Under the pieces are notes generated by a model that saw only the letters and a program-made list of their open reading frames with translations, did no database searches and had not been told where the DNA came from. From Planctomycetota bacterium (lineage in GTDB: Bacteria; Planctomycetota; Uabimicrobiia; Uabimicrobiales; JABWCH01): a DNA stretch of 57,850 bases. Positions 25,505-34,408 of the stretch are shown piece after piece. Position 1 is the first letter of the stretch, and each line of letters opens with the position of its first letter. The stretch spans positions 1-57,850 of the forward strand of contig JAGOMP010000010.1 of assembly GCA_017993505.1 (NCBI GenBank), read 5' to 3'. Made by a program: the position numbers and the translations under genes.

Positions 25505-25524
25505 CAAGATAAAATAGGAATAGT

Positions 25525-26790
25525 ATGAAAATTTTAGCACTCAATTGTGGCAGTTCTTCTGCCAAATACCAATTATATGATTGGGAAAAAAAACAAGTCT
25601 TATGCAAAGGTCTTGTTGAAAAAGTAGTTGTTGGTGAAGGAAAAGCAGCATACATTAATCATAAACCAAGTGGCAAAGAATCTGTCACTATTGAAAAAGC
25701 ATGTCCTACTCATAAAGAAGCATTGCAATTGATTTTTGACACACTCGTACATCCTCAACATGGGATTATTAAAGATGTCAAAGAATTAGATGCTATTGGT
25801 CATCGTGTTGTGCATGGTGGTATGCAATTTGCTCGTTCCTTTCTTATCAATCAAGAACTCATTGATAAATTACAAGAAAATATACCACTTGCTCCTCTTC
25901 ACAATCCAGCCAATATTCAAGGCATCCAAGCTGCAAAAGAATTGATGCCTTCTCTCCCACAAATTGCAGTATTTGACACTGCTTTTCATCAAACTATGCC
26001 AGATTATGCGTTTTTATATGGCGTACCTTATGAGTGGTATGAAAAGTATAGTGTGCGACGCTATGGATTTCACGGCACGAGTCATCTTTATGTATCAAAA
26101 CGAGCTGCTGTTTTATTAGATAAGCCTTACAAAGAATGCAATATTATTACTATGCATATTGGAAATGGCGTTTCTCATGCAGCCATTAAAAATGGTATTT
26201 GCATTGACACTTCTATGGGAATGACTCCTCTTGAAGGTGCTATTATGGGAACTCGTTCTGGAGATTTAGATGCCTCTATTCTTCCTTATATTTGTCGCAT
26301 GGAAAATAAAACTATCGATGAAGTAGAAATTATTCTGAATAAAGAATCTGGTCTAAAAGGTATTACAGGAAAGTACACAGATCGTCGTGATATTGAAAAT
26401 GCTGCAGAACAAGGTGATAAGAAATGTCAACTTTCTATTGAAATGGAATCTTATAGACTTAAAAAATACTTAGGTGCATATTATGCAGCATTGGGAAGAG
26501 TGGATGCTGTTGTATTTACAGCTGGTGTAGGTGAGAATTCGCCTTTGATTCGTGCTAAAACATGCGAAAATTTAGAATCTATGGGAATTATTTTAGACAA
26601 AGAAATCAATGAAAAAACATTTTCAAAAGAAGTCATGATTTCTAAACCAGAATCTAAAGTTAAAGTATTTGTGATTCCTACGAACGAAGAACTTGTATTT
26701 ATTGAAGATGTGGTTGCTATTCTTAAAAATACGTATGATGTACATACTAATTTTACATATTCCTTTCAATCTAAAGAATACAAACCATAG
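25525..26790 (+). CDS. ackA: Acetate kinase
   Basis: The enzyme makes ATP and acetate from acetyl phosphate and ADP. The 421 residues show the family landmarks: LALNCGSSSAKYQLYD at the N-terminus, GHRVVHGG, FDTAFHQTMP, RRYGFHGTSH, HIGNGVSHAAI, TPLEGAIMGTRSGDLD and FTAGVGENSPLIR. The length is somewhat above the common ~400. AGGAA lies 7 nt upstream, and a strong terminator follows. With pta it forms an acetate-producing pathway. Confidence 0.96.
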   Translation: MKILALNCGSSSAKYQLYDWEKKQVLCKGLVEKVVVGEGKAAYINHKPSGKESVTIEKACPTHKEALQLIFDTLVHPQHGIIKDVKELDAIGHRVVHGGMQFARSFLINQELIDKLQENIPLAPLHNPANIQGIQAAKELMPSLPQIAVFDTAFHQTMPDYAFLYGVPYEWYEKYSVRRYGFHGTSHLYVSKRAAVLLDKPYKECNIITMHIGNGVSHAAIKNGICIDTSMGMTPLEGAIMGTRSGDLDASILPYICRMENKTIDEVEIILNKESGLKGITGKYTDRRDIENAAEQGDKKCQLSIEMESYRLKKYLGAYYAALGRVDAVVFTAGVGENSPLIRAKTCENLESMGIILDKEINEKTFSKEVMISKPESKVKVFVIPTNEELVFIEDVVAILKNTYDVHTNFTYSFQSKEYKP

Positions 26791-26810
26791 ATCAAGAAGG
26801 AGTAATCCTA

Positions 26811-26858
26811 AAAAGGTAAGAAGAAGTAAATATTTTGTTTACTCCTTCTTACCTTTTT
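26811..26858 (+). terminator. Strong rho-independent terminator
   Basis: A 20-bp stem with one mismatch, AAAAGGTAAGAAGAAGTAAA against TTTACTCCTTCTTACCTTTT, ends in five T. It lies 20 nt after ackA and 23 nt before the next gene. Confidence 0.9.
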
Positions 26859-26880
26859 GTATCCATACAAAGGCCAATTC

Positions 26881-27756
26881 ATGTCATTACACCAAGAAAT
26901 TATCAAAAATATTACAGGATTTTCCCTTGCCAAGTACTCTACGTGGTTTTATTATAAACCAGATCATCTTCTCTTTGATGCGGGTGAAGGCGTTAGTGTC
27001 ATGATGAGAAATATGATTTATGGAATAGAATATATTTTTATTTCTCATGGACATGGTGATCATACAGCTGGTATTCCAGGAATTTTACGGTCTCGTGCCT
27101 CCTCTATGGGGGACAAAGAAAAACCCATTACTATTTATTATCCTAAAGCAGATAGAAATATAAATAAAATTTATCAATATGTAAAAGATTCTATAGGAAA
27201 TTTACCTTTTGAAGTAGTTTGGGAAGAGCTGTGTGATGGCGATATTGTATCCTTGCCCTCCAAACGACAGATTCAAGCATTTAAAGTACAACATAAAGAA
27301 CCTACTTTAACTTTAGGATATAAAATCGAAGAAACAAGAACAAAATTGAAAGATGAATATAAAAATCTTTCCACCAAAGAATTGTTGCAAGAAATTCAAA
27401 AATATGGAAAGTCGCATATTAGTCGATCATATTTGCATCCTCTTCTTTGTTATTCAGGAGATACAATGGCTCTTCCAGAAGAGATTATGCAAGATGCAGA
27501 AGTTGTTTTACATGATTGTACATTTTTAAATTCAGAAGATCGTGATGAAAATACGCATGCAACGATCGATGAAGTGTTTGCAAATGTCCAGAAAAGTAAT
27601 ATTAAGCTCCTTGGATTATTCCATTTTTCTACAAGATATAAGTACCAAGAAATTGTGAATTCTATACAAGAACATATAAAAAAATATAATGTAACATTCC
27701 CTGTGTATTATATTTATTCTTATATAAATGGTATAAATTTTAAACAGTGTTTATAA
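26881..27756 (+). CDS. Metallo-b-lactamase-fold hydrolase, RNase Z-like
   Basis: The 291-residue protein has the metal-binding HGHGDH (about residues 51-56) and later CYSGDT and LHDCTF, which supply further ligands in RNase Z/elaC-like enzymes. It ends with LGLFHFSTRYK, a HFSxRY motif typical of RNase Z. It may therefore process tRNA 3' ends, though the sequence diverges from canonical RNase Z between the motifs. I chose ATG 26881, with AAAGG 8 nt upstream, over a TTG at 26857 that falls in the terminator. Confidence 0.8.
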   Translation: MSLHQEIIKNITGFSLAKYSTWFYYKPDHLLFDAGEGVSVMMRNMIYGIEYIFISHGHGDHTAGIPGILRSRASSMGDKEKPITIYYPKADRNINKIYQYVKDSIGNLPFEVVWEELCDGDIVSLPSKRQIQAFKVQHKEPTLTLGYKIEETRTKLKDEYKNLSTKELLQEIQKYGKSHISRSYLHPLLCYSGDTMALPEEIMQDAEVVLHDCTFLNSEDRDENTHATIDEVFANVQKSNIKLLGLFHFSTRYKYQEIVNSIQEHIKKYNVTFPVYYIYSYINGINFKQCL

Positions 27757-27934
27757 ATTATGGATTATAAGTATATTATAATATATATATTTTAATTTTA
27801 GATTATCTTGTATATTTAAATTGTGCATTATTATTCATCATTATTATAATTTTTGTTTCAAAATTAAAATAAAAAAATGTAAGTGATAGTAATAGTTTTG
27901 GTATATAATATACATTGTAGATCATAATATAACA

Positions 27935-27990
27935 ATAAGTGTTGTTAATAATAGAAGAAAATATTCTTATTAACAACACTTATATTTTTT
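27935..27990. terminator. Terminator hairpin between convergent genes
   Basis: ATAAGTGTTGTTAATA pairs with TATTAACAACACTTAT and is followed by ATTTTTT on the plus strand. It lies between the hydrolase gene and the convergent exchanger gene and may serve both. A near copy follows the sister exchanger gene (29171). I see no gene elsewhere in 27757-28018. Confidence 0.7.
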
Positions 27991-28018
27991 ATAAACTAAG
28001 TTTTATAAATATGTTAGA

Positions 28019-29074
28019 TCAAAATTTCCATAGACTATGTATAAAATTGGGATTGTACATACAATACATGGCAAGAACGTAGAAAATTGCTAAGAAGATG
28101 CTTTCTATGCCAATGAAGAATTTTCGTCCTTCAGATTTGCAAAATGTTAAGGTTAGGATGACTAAAATAGTCATAGCAAGGAGAAAGAAGATAGCAGCAT
28201 AGTATTCTGAAGCAGGGATATTGGCAATTAAATTGTTACCTAATTCACCACCTTGGTAAAATATATCACAAATTGCTACTATAGTAAGGTTGAATATATT
28301 GCTACCAAAGATAGTCCCAAATGCCATGTTAGGGAATCCTAGGCGAACAGCAATGATGGAAGTAACAACTTCTGGCAATGAGGTAACAATGGCAACAAAG
28401 AAAGAACCTACAAAGCTCTGACCTAACCCATATACTTCAGCGACTTTTGGAGCTAATGTACTCATCCAAAGACCAGCAGCAACAATAATTACCATGACTA
28501 TAGCACAACGTACTAATAATCCAGGAATGGTGATGGATGTGTATTTATCTGGGATAGGTGCTTCTTCTACAGAGACTTCTGATTTTTTATCTGCATAATA
28601 CATTACCATAGTGGCTATTATGTAGACTAAAAAGAGAAGTGCAGCGTCATAACCTAAACGGAGATAAGGAACTTCGCCTTTGCATTGAAAAAAGAGAGCA
28701 AAGCCCATTAAAACTGCCATACCTAGAGAAAACCAAACAGATAGTTTTACGTTAGGTTCTGCTTTTCGTAAGATAGGACCTTTCCAATAAATAATGTCTA
28801 GAAAAACAATAATAAAAATATTGAACAAGTTGCTACCAAGAACATTTCCCATGGAAATGCTTGGTGCAGGAGGATGTGCAAAAGAAACAGTACCGATGCT
28901 TAGTACTAATTCTGGTAATGAGGTACACCAACCAATTAGAACAGATCCAATAAAAACATGACCTAGTTTGAATTTTTCTGAAAAAACATCTCCATATCTT
29001 GTTAATTTATATCCAGCGACAATGATCATGATTGCTGCAATTGAAAATTGACTCCATAGTATAAAATGATTCAT
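28019..29074 (-). CDS. Na+/Ca2+ exchanger family (CaCA) membrane antiporter, copy 1
   Basis: The 351 residues form about ten membrane helices with the two a-repeats that define the family: GWCTSLPELVLSIG with GNVLGSNLFN in the first half, and VTSLPEVVTSI with GSNIFNLTIV in the second. The acidic Glu residues (PEL, PEV) are the cation ligands. It most resembles the bacterial YrbG-like group, which exports Ca2+ in exchange for Na+ or H+. It is a tandem duplicate of the next gene, with long identical DNA blocks, and each copy carries its own terminator. Confidence 0.9.
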   Translation of the reverse strand: MNHFILWSQFSIAAIMIIVAGYKLTRYGDVFSEKFKLGHVFIGSVLIGWCTSLPELVLSIGTVSFAHPPAPSISMGNVLGSNLFNIFIIVFLDIIYWKGPILRKAEPNVKLSVWFSLGMAVLMGFALFFQCKGEVPYLRLGYDAALLFLVYIIATMVMYYADKKSEVSVEEAPIPDKYTSITIPGLLVRCAIVMVIIVAAGLWMSTLAPKVAEVYGLGQSFVGSFFVAIVTSLPEVVTSIIAVRLGFPNMAFGTIFGSNIFNLTIVAICDIFYQGGELGNNLIANIPASEYYAAIFFLLAMTILVILTLTFCKSEGRKFFIGIESIFLAIFYVLAMYCMYNPNFIHSLWKF

Positions 29075-29170
29075 AGATAGCTCCTTCTTATTTTTATCAG
29101 GAAATTATTAAGGAAATATAAGTTTATTTTCAAGATATTATATTAATGTATGTAGTCATTAATATAAAAA

Positions 29171-29235
29171 AATATAAGTGTTGTGAATAAAAAAAAAGTA
29201 CAAATTTTTTGTTATTCACAACACTTATATTTTTT
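29171..29235 (-). terminator. Terminator hairpin after exchanger copy 2
   Basis: AATATAAGTGTTGTGAATAA pairs with TTATTCACAACACTTATATT; on the minus strand the stem is followed by a T-run. It is homologous to the hairpin at 27935, showing that the gene duplication included its terminator. Confidence 0.75.
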
Positions 29236-29263
29236 ATAACATAAATTTTATAAACATATTAGA

Positions 29264-30331
29264 TCAACATTTCCAAAGACTATATATAAAATTGGGATTA
29301 TACATACAATACATGGCAAGAACGTAGAGGATAGCTAAGAATATAGACTCTATACCAATGAAGTATTTTCGTCCTTCAGATTTGCAAAATGTTAAGGTTA
29401 GGATGACTACAAGAGTCATAGCAAGGAGAAAGAAGATAGCAATATAGTATTCTGAAGCAGGAATATTAGCAATTAAGTTATTGCCCAATTCACCACCTTG
29501 GTAGAAAACGTCGCAAATAGATACAATAGCAACGTTGAATATATTGCTTCCAAAGATAATGCCAAATGCCATGTTAGGGAATCCTAGGCGAACAGCAATA
29601 ATGGATGTAACAACTTCTGGCAATGAAGTAACAATAGCAACAAAGCAAGAACCTACAAAGCTTTGACCTAAATTATATGCTTCTGCGATTTTTGGTGCCA
29701 ATGTACTCATCCAAAGACCTGCCACAAGGATAATTAGAATGACTACAAAAGAACGTGCTAATAATCCAGGAATGCTGATAGATGTGTATTTATCTGGGAT
29801 AGGTGCTTCTTCCTCTTCCTCAGATACTTTTGATTTTTTGTCTGCATAATACGATATTATAGTGACTATCATATATACTATAAAGATAAGTGTTGCATCA
29901 TATCCTATACGAAGATAAGAAATTTCGCCTTTGCATTGAAAAAAGAGAGCCAAACCCAATAGAACTGCCATGCCTAGAGAAAACCAAACAGAAAGTTTTA
30001 CATTAGGTTCTGCTTTTCGTAAGATAGGGCCTTTCCAATAAATAATGTCTAGAAAAACAATAATAAAAATATTGAACAAGTTGCTACCAAGAACATTTCC
30101 AATAGAAATGCTTGGTGACGGAGGCTGAATATAAGCAACTGTACCAATACTAAGAACTAATTCTGGTAAGGAGGTACACCAACCAATGAGAACAGATCCA
30201 ATAAAAACATGACCTAGTTTGAATTTTTCTGAAAAAACATCACCATATCTTGTCAATTTATACCCAGCAATAACGACTAAGATTGCTGCAATTAAAAATT
30301 GACCCCATATTATAAAATGATCCATATACAA
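29264..30331 (-). CDS. Na+/Ca2+ exchanger family (CaCA) membrane antiporter, copy 2
   Basis: The 355-residue sister of the preceding gene has the same a-repeat motifs (GWCTSLPELV; VTSLPEVVTSI). Differences cluster in the N-terminus, in the cytoplasmic loop (a longer EEEEEAPIPDK) and in some helices. The a-repeats are nearly identical, consistent with recent tandem duplication or gene conversion. Both genes keep intact frames, so both are probably used. Confidence 0.9.
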   Translation of the reverse strand: MYMDHFIIWGQFLIAAILVVIAGYKLTRYGDVFSEKFKLGHVFIGSVLIGWCTSLPELVLSIGTVAYIQPPSPSISIGNVLGSNLFNIFIIVFLDIIYWKGPILRKAEPNVKLSVWFSLGMAVLLGLALFFQCKGEISYLRIGYDATLIFIVYMIVTIISYYADKKSKVSEEEEEAPIPDKYTSISIPGLLARSFVVILIILVAGLWMSTLAPKIAEAYNLGQSFVGSCFVAIVTSLPEVVTSIIAVRLGFPNMAFGIIFGSNIFNVAIVSICDVFYQGGELGNNLIANIPASEYYIAIFFLLAMTLVVILTLTFCKSEGRKYFIGIESIFLAILYVLAMYCMYNPNFIYSLWKC

Positions 30332-30370
30332 CTCCTAATAATTGTGAAAATAAGAGACGTATAAAACTAT

Positions 30371-30406
30371 AAAGAGTATGTAACGATAATTACATACTCT
30401 TTTTTT
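30371..30406. terminator. Rho-independent terminator
   Basis: AAAGAGTATGTAA pairs with TTACATACTCTTT, followed by T on the plus strand and T-rich sequence on the minus strand. It ends the cyclase-repeat gene on the minus strand. Confidence 0.75.
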
Positions 30407-30412
30407 GTAATG

Positions 30413-31507
30413 TTATTGTAAACAATGAGAAAGGCAAATAATGACATAAGAAGTTACAAGTTGAGGGTTTTGTTCCCACCAACGAGGATGTGTATTTCTC
30501 CAAGAACCATCTGGAGCTTGTTTAGCAAGAAGAATTTGAGCAAGTTCTTCTTTCCAATGATGTTCTACACCATTGCTATCTTTGAATATTCCTATTTCTA
30601 GTAAGTTCATTGTTTTTGCAAACGTATGATAATAATAGTATAGGCCTTGTAAACCAGCACCTCCAGGGTTTTGTGTTAAGTCGTAATTTTTTCTTGTCCA
30701 TTCTATTGCAGCAGCGACTCGAGGATCATCTTGTTTTAAGTCAGCATATATATAGCTTTTAATTCCTGCATATGTCATACTACCATAGGAACGGTATTGA
30801 ATTTGCCCTTTTTCACTAACAGTTGTGCCTGCTGCACTTGATGCAGGCATATAAACAAAACCACCATCATTGCCTGCCCAAGCTTGGTCATTGCTTTCAC
30901 TACGATTTTGGCATCGTTGTAAAAAGATAATAGCTTTTTGAAAGGCAGGATTAGATGCTGGGACACCTGCTTTTCTCAATGCTTCTAAAGCAAATTGTGT
31001 ATTAGATAAGTCAGGACGTTCATCGCCTCCATATCCAATACCACCGTAAAAATGATCAATGTCAGCTTGGTATCCTTGCTTTTCATCGCATTGAACGTTG
31101 AGTAAATAATCTTTGGCTTTTTCAATCACGTCTTTATATTGTTTAGCAACGTCGGGATGAGATGTGAGCATTAAAAGCGCGATGGATGTGTAGTAAGTAC
31201 CCAACATATTAGTATAAATTCCACCGTCTTCTTTTTGATGAGAAACAACGTATTCAATGCCTTTTCGAATCCATGGTCCATCTGCTGGTCCGTATTTTCT
31301 ACGACATTGGAAAAATGATTTTAAAGCTAGGGAGGTGATCCCAATATCACCTAAATTTTGTTCTTTATTCATGCTATTTCGTAAAAAACGAACGCCTAAG
31401 TCCGTAGCATTATGGATTTTTTCTTTTGTTTCAGGGGAAACTTTAATAGATTGTGCATTACAAAAAATACAGCAAATTATTAAAAAACAGAAAAAAAATT
31501 TTCTCAT
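30413..31507 (-). CDS. Secreted prenyltransferase/squalene-cyclase-repeat protein
   Basis: The 364-residue protein has a signal peptide (KFFFCFLIICCIFCNAQ). A chain of a/a-toroid repeats with QW-like motifs follows, for example DGGIYTNMLGTYYTSIALLML, LSNTQFALEALRKAG and PDGSWRNTHPRWW. The catalytic DxDD of hopene cyclase is not evident. Such exported, non-catalytic relatives are common in planctomycetes, and their function is unknown. It is a single gene between two terminators. Confidence 0.85.
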   Translation of the reverse strand: MRKFFFCFLIICCIFCNAQSIKVSPETKEKIHNATDLGVRFLRNSMNKEQNLGDIGITSLALKSFFQCRRKYGPADGPWIRKGIEYVVSHQKEDGGIYTNMLGTYYTSIALLMLTSHPDVAKQYKDVIEKAKDYLLNVQCDEKQGYQADIDHFYGGIGYGGDERPDLSNTQFALEALRKAGVPASNPAFQKAIIFLQRCQNRSESNDQAWAGNDGGFVYMPASSAAGTTVSEKGQIQYRSYGSMTYAGIKSYIYADLKQDDPRVAAAIEWTRKNYDLTQNPGGAGLQGLYYYYHTFAKTMNLLEIGIFKDSNGVEHHWKEELAQILLAKQAPDGSWRNTHPRWWEQNPQLVTSYVIICLSHCLQ

Positions 31508-31608
31508 ATTTTCACTTCTTTCTATAAAATGAATGGATTCTGTAGGCTATTGTCTCAAAAATAGTATGCAATAGCAATCTTTTTTTAACTTTATGTTGTA
31601 AAAAAACA

Positions 31609-31649
31609 AAAAAATAAGTCAGACTTTTTTAAATCTAACTTATTTTTTT
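31609..31649 (-). terminator. Bidirectional terminator
   Basis: AAAATAAGTCAGA pairs (one G-T) with TCTAACTTATTTT, with T-runs on both strands. It ends the long minus-strand run of genes from 39520 to 31664. Confidence 0.75.
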
Positions 31650-31663
31650 ATAAGGATATTATA

Positions 31664-32317
31664 TTATTTAGGGAATCTTAGCTTTTCTTGTTCCATTTCT
31701 TCTGATTGTATAGTTGGTATATCTATGGGATTATTTTTTTTTTGATACCTGAAATTGCTAATGTAACAATATAATAGGGTGATGATAACTAGAAATAGAA
31801 TGATCATAATCGCTATGATTGGATTTGTGTCGATGGCACTTGAATATCTCTGTTGGTTATGTAAGTAGTCTTTATTTTTAATAAATGGATAGGGATATTT
31901 TTGTTTTTTATAAAAATCTATGCATTGTTTTTCTATTTCGTTAAGTACGATAGGATTGTCACTCCCTACCCAATCATCATCTCCCCATAAATCGGTTATT
32001 TCTTCGTTTTTTAGTGTGTCTATGTCTTTTTTTTGGTGAACTTTATGTGATTCTTGCATTATATTTGTTTCTTCAGAAGAATGGAGGGAAAAATAAGGAA
32101 GTCGAATGGGACTGCTACAATTTTGGCATAATGCAGTTTTGTTGGAATATGGTGTCCATATTTTATGTTGTTTGCCACAATTACAAATGCAGATAATATA
32201 GGGATGGTTTTTTGTTTCTATCAAAAAATTGCAATAAACGCAATGTACGTTGATGTAAGGTTCATTCACAGTGAATATTTTATCGCAATTTGGGCAAAGA
32301 ATAGTTATGGAGTCCAT
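31664..32317 (-). CDS. Zinc-ribbon membrane protein of unknown function
   Basis: Of 217 residues, the first 75 contain four Cys pairs: CPNC, CVYC, CICNCG and CQNC. These fit two zinc-ribbon-like knuckles. An acidic linker follows. One transmembrane helix lies at about residues 166-190 (IAIMIILFLVIITLLYCYI), with a short charged tail. The layout suggests a cytoplasmic zinc finger anchored to the membrane. It is the last gene of its run, 35 nt after the lyase gene. Confidence 0.75.
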   Translation of the reverse strand: MDSITILCPNCDKIFTVNEPYINVHCVYCNFLIETKNHPYIICICNCGKQHKIWTPYSNKTALCQNCSSPIRLPYFSLHSSEETNIMQESHKVHQKKDIDTLKNEEITDLWGDDDWVGSDNPIVLNEIEKQCIDFYKKQKYPYPFIKNKDYLHNQQRYSSAIDTNPIIAIMIILFLVIITLLYCYISNFRYQKKNNPIDIPTIQSEEMEQEKLRFPK

Positions 32318-32352
32318 GATATGCTCAAAAATTATTTTGACCAGAATTTGAA

Positions 32353-33270
32353 TTAGGACTTAGATGCACTTGGTTGAATCGGGCCTGTTCTGTAAATCAT
32401 ACCAGGAAGTTCTCTTTCAAAGAATGTAGCAATATTATTGGCTAATTCAATGAGTGATGATAATTGTATATGTGTGAGATAATTCATTCTTTGAAAACTA
32501 TGGACAAAGTCTTCCGTACATACATTTCCTGAGGGAACTTTTGTAAAGGGACAACCACCGAGTCCTGCAAATGAAGTTTCAAAGGATTGTACGCCAGCTT
32601 TCCATGCTGCATAGCAATTTGCAAGTCCAAGACCATATGTGTTGTGAAAGTGGCAAGCCATTTGAATTTTAGGATCTAAAGCTTGAAGTTTTGTGTAGAG
32701 TTGTTCCACTTGTAGAGGATTGGCATGACCTGCTGTGTCTGCTAAACTGATATTATAAAGACCTGCATTGATATATTCTTTAGCAATATTTAAGACTTTT
32801 TCAGGATCAATGGGACCTTCAAAGCCGCAACCAAATGCAGATTGAATGGAAACTTGCACTTTTTTCCCGGCTTCCACAGCTTTTTTTGCTGATTGTATGT
32901 TTCTTGCTAATGCTTCGCTAGTAGATTTCCCACTATTTTTAAGGCTATGTGTCTCGCTAGCAGATACGCCGATGCAAATCATATCTGCATTGGATTCTAA
33001 TGCTCGATCTACACCTTTGTCGTTTAAAACTAGTGCTGATAGACAAACATTGTCTGGCTTGATAGCTTGCAATTGTTGAAATAATTCTGGTGTATCTCCC
33101 ATGCTAGGAACTTTGTCTGCACGTACAAAGGAGCCAATTTGAATCGTAGTGATTCCACTTTCCCATAATTTTTGAATCCATTGTATTTTTGTTTCTGTAG
33201 GGACAATTTTTTTTTCTACTTGAATCCCATCACGGGGACCAACTTCATGTAAAATTATATTGTCTGTCAT
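32353..33270 (-). CDS. Hydroxymethylglutaryl-CoA lyase-like enzyme
   Basis: The family cleaves HMG-CoA to acetyl-CoA and acetoacetate in leucine or ketone-body breakdown. The 305 residues show EVGPRDGIQVEKK at the N-terminus (catalytic Arg and metal Asp), QIGSFVRADKVPSMGD, metal-binding HFHNTYGLGLAN, and GLGGCPFTKVPSGNVCTED with the signature Cys loop of HMG-CoA lyases. DRE-TIM relatives acting on other 3-hydroxy-3-methyl acyl-CoAs are possible. It overlaps no neighbour and lies 29 nt after the gene at 33300. Confidence 0.9.
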   Translation of the reverse strand: MTDNIILHEVGPRDGIQVEKKIVPTETKIQWIQKLWESGITTIQIGSFVRADKVPSMGDTPELFQQLQAIKPDNVCLSALVLNDKGVDRALESNADMICIGVSASETHSLKNSGKSTSEALARNIQSAKKAVEAGKKVQVSIQSAFGCGFEGPIDPEKVLNIAKEYINAGLYNISLADTAGHANPLQVEQLYTKLQALDPKIQMACHFHNTYGLGLANCYAAWKAGVQSFETSFAGLGGCPFTKVPSGNVCTEDFVHSFQRMNYLTHIQLSSLIELANNIATFFERELPGMIYRTGPIQPSASKS

Positions 33271-33299
33271 GTTATTTCCTTTATTATATACTTGTTGAG

Positions 33300-34307
33300 T
33301 TATTCTATTAATTGTTGAAGTGTGTTTTGTAACTTTTGCAGTTGTTTTTCTTCTAAAGAGTTTAAACGACGATTTTCTAATATTTCATTGCATTTTTCTT
33401 GTAACAAGTGTAATTGATTTTCTATTTGTTCTTTTTGAAATTTAGTAGGATGATTATGAAGCCACTGTATCATCTGTATGAGGGATTTTATCGTTTGTTG
33501 CAAAGGATTTGTAGGAGCAAATGTAAGTTGGCAATTGCGAAGATCAATTTCAAGTCTTGTGAGAAGAATGGCTTGTTCTGTTTCTTTTTTTTCAAGCTTT
33601 GTTTGGTTTATGTCTCGGAGTTTCCAAGTAGATGTGTTTCTCTGTTTTTTTGTTTGTTTAGGAAGTTCTTGATTACAAAATTGTACATCTAGGCTTTCTT
33701 CGGAAGTTCCTTGTAAATGGTCATCTCCATTTGTCGAGGTATTGATGGTATCTGTTTGAAATGTTTCTTGGACATAGATTTCATCATTGCTGTCTTCGTA
33801 CTCGTCTTCAGGAATAGCTATTCGTTCATGTTCCTGTATTTGATTAGGAAGACGGGCATAAATAGATTGGCTTTGAACTGTGTCGGGTATTCTTAGATTG
33901 GAATTATTAGACGGAACATATGTTTTTGTCTCCGAGTTAATGATTTTTTGCTTAACATATGTTTTTGTTTCTGTGATTCTTTTTTGTTTGGTCTGTACTT
34001 CTTCGTCTTTGTCTTTAAAATGAGTCAAGATGTTTTCTACTAAATCTACTATATGGTCATATTCATAATTTTTTTGTTGTGTTGTTAATGTATATTGTAT
34101 GTTTTTTAGAATATCATGGAGTTCTTCTGACAGATTTTCTAAGGGAAAAGGTTGAAAACCTTTTTCTTGCCATTGTGTCCAAGGGATGGCATAGGATATG
34201 CGGATTGCGCTTCGGCAGAAGCCTGCATATTGTAATTGGTCTTTTAGCTGGCTAAATTTTTCGATGATGGCGTGGTATGATGTTTTTTTTCTGCCTTGAT
34301 CGTTCAC
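33300..34307 (-). CDS. Coiled-coil/acidic protein of unknown function
   Basis: The 335-residue protein is helical at the N-terminus (1-110), with a variable Thr/Ser/Glu-rich middle (110-225; TKTYVKQ and TKTYVPS are a small internal repeat) and a helical, Gln-rich end. There is no catalytic motif. It sits between the FHA-phosphatase gene and the lyase gene on the same strand. The flexible Thr-rich middle would suit phosphorylation and FHA recognition (inference). Confidence 0.7.
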   Translation of the reverse strand: MNDQGRKKTSYHAIIEKFSQLKDQLQYAGFCRSAIRISYAIPWTQWQEKGFQPFPLENLSEELHDILKNIQYTLTTQQKNYEYDHIVDLVENILTHFKDKDEEVQTKQKRITETKTYVKQKIINSETKTYVPSNNSNLRIPDTVQSQSIYARLPNQIQEHERIAIPEDEYEDSNDEIYVQETFQTDTINTSTNGDDHLQGTSEESLDVQFCNQELPKQTKKQRNTSTWKLRDINQTKLEKKETEQAILLTRLEIDLRNCQLTFAPTNPLQQTIKSLIQMIQWLHNHPTKFQKEQIENQLHLLQEKCNEILENRRLNSLEEKQLQKLQNTLQQLIE

Positions 34308-34408
34308 TTTTTATCCATTCTTTATATGATTTTTATTTTAATATTTTACTGATTCATATGATTCTGAATACGCTTTTTTTTATTACGATTCTGAATACGA
34401 TTTTTTTT

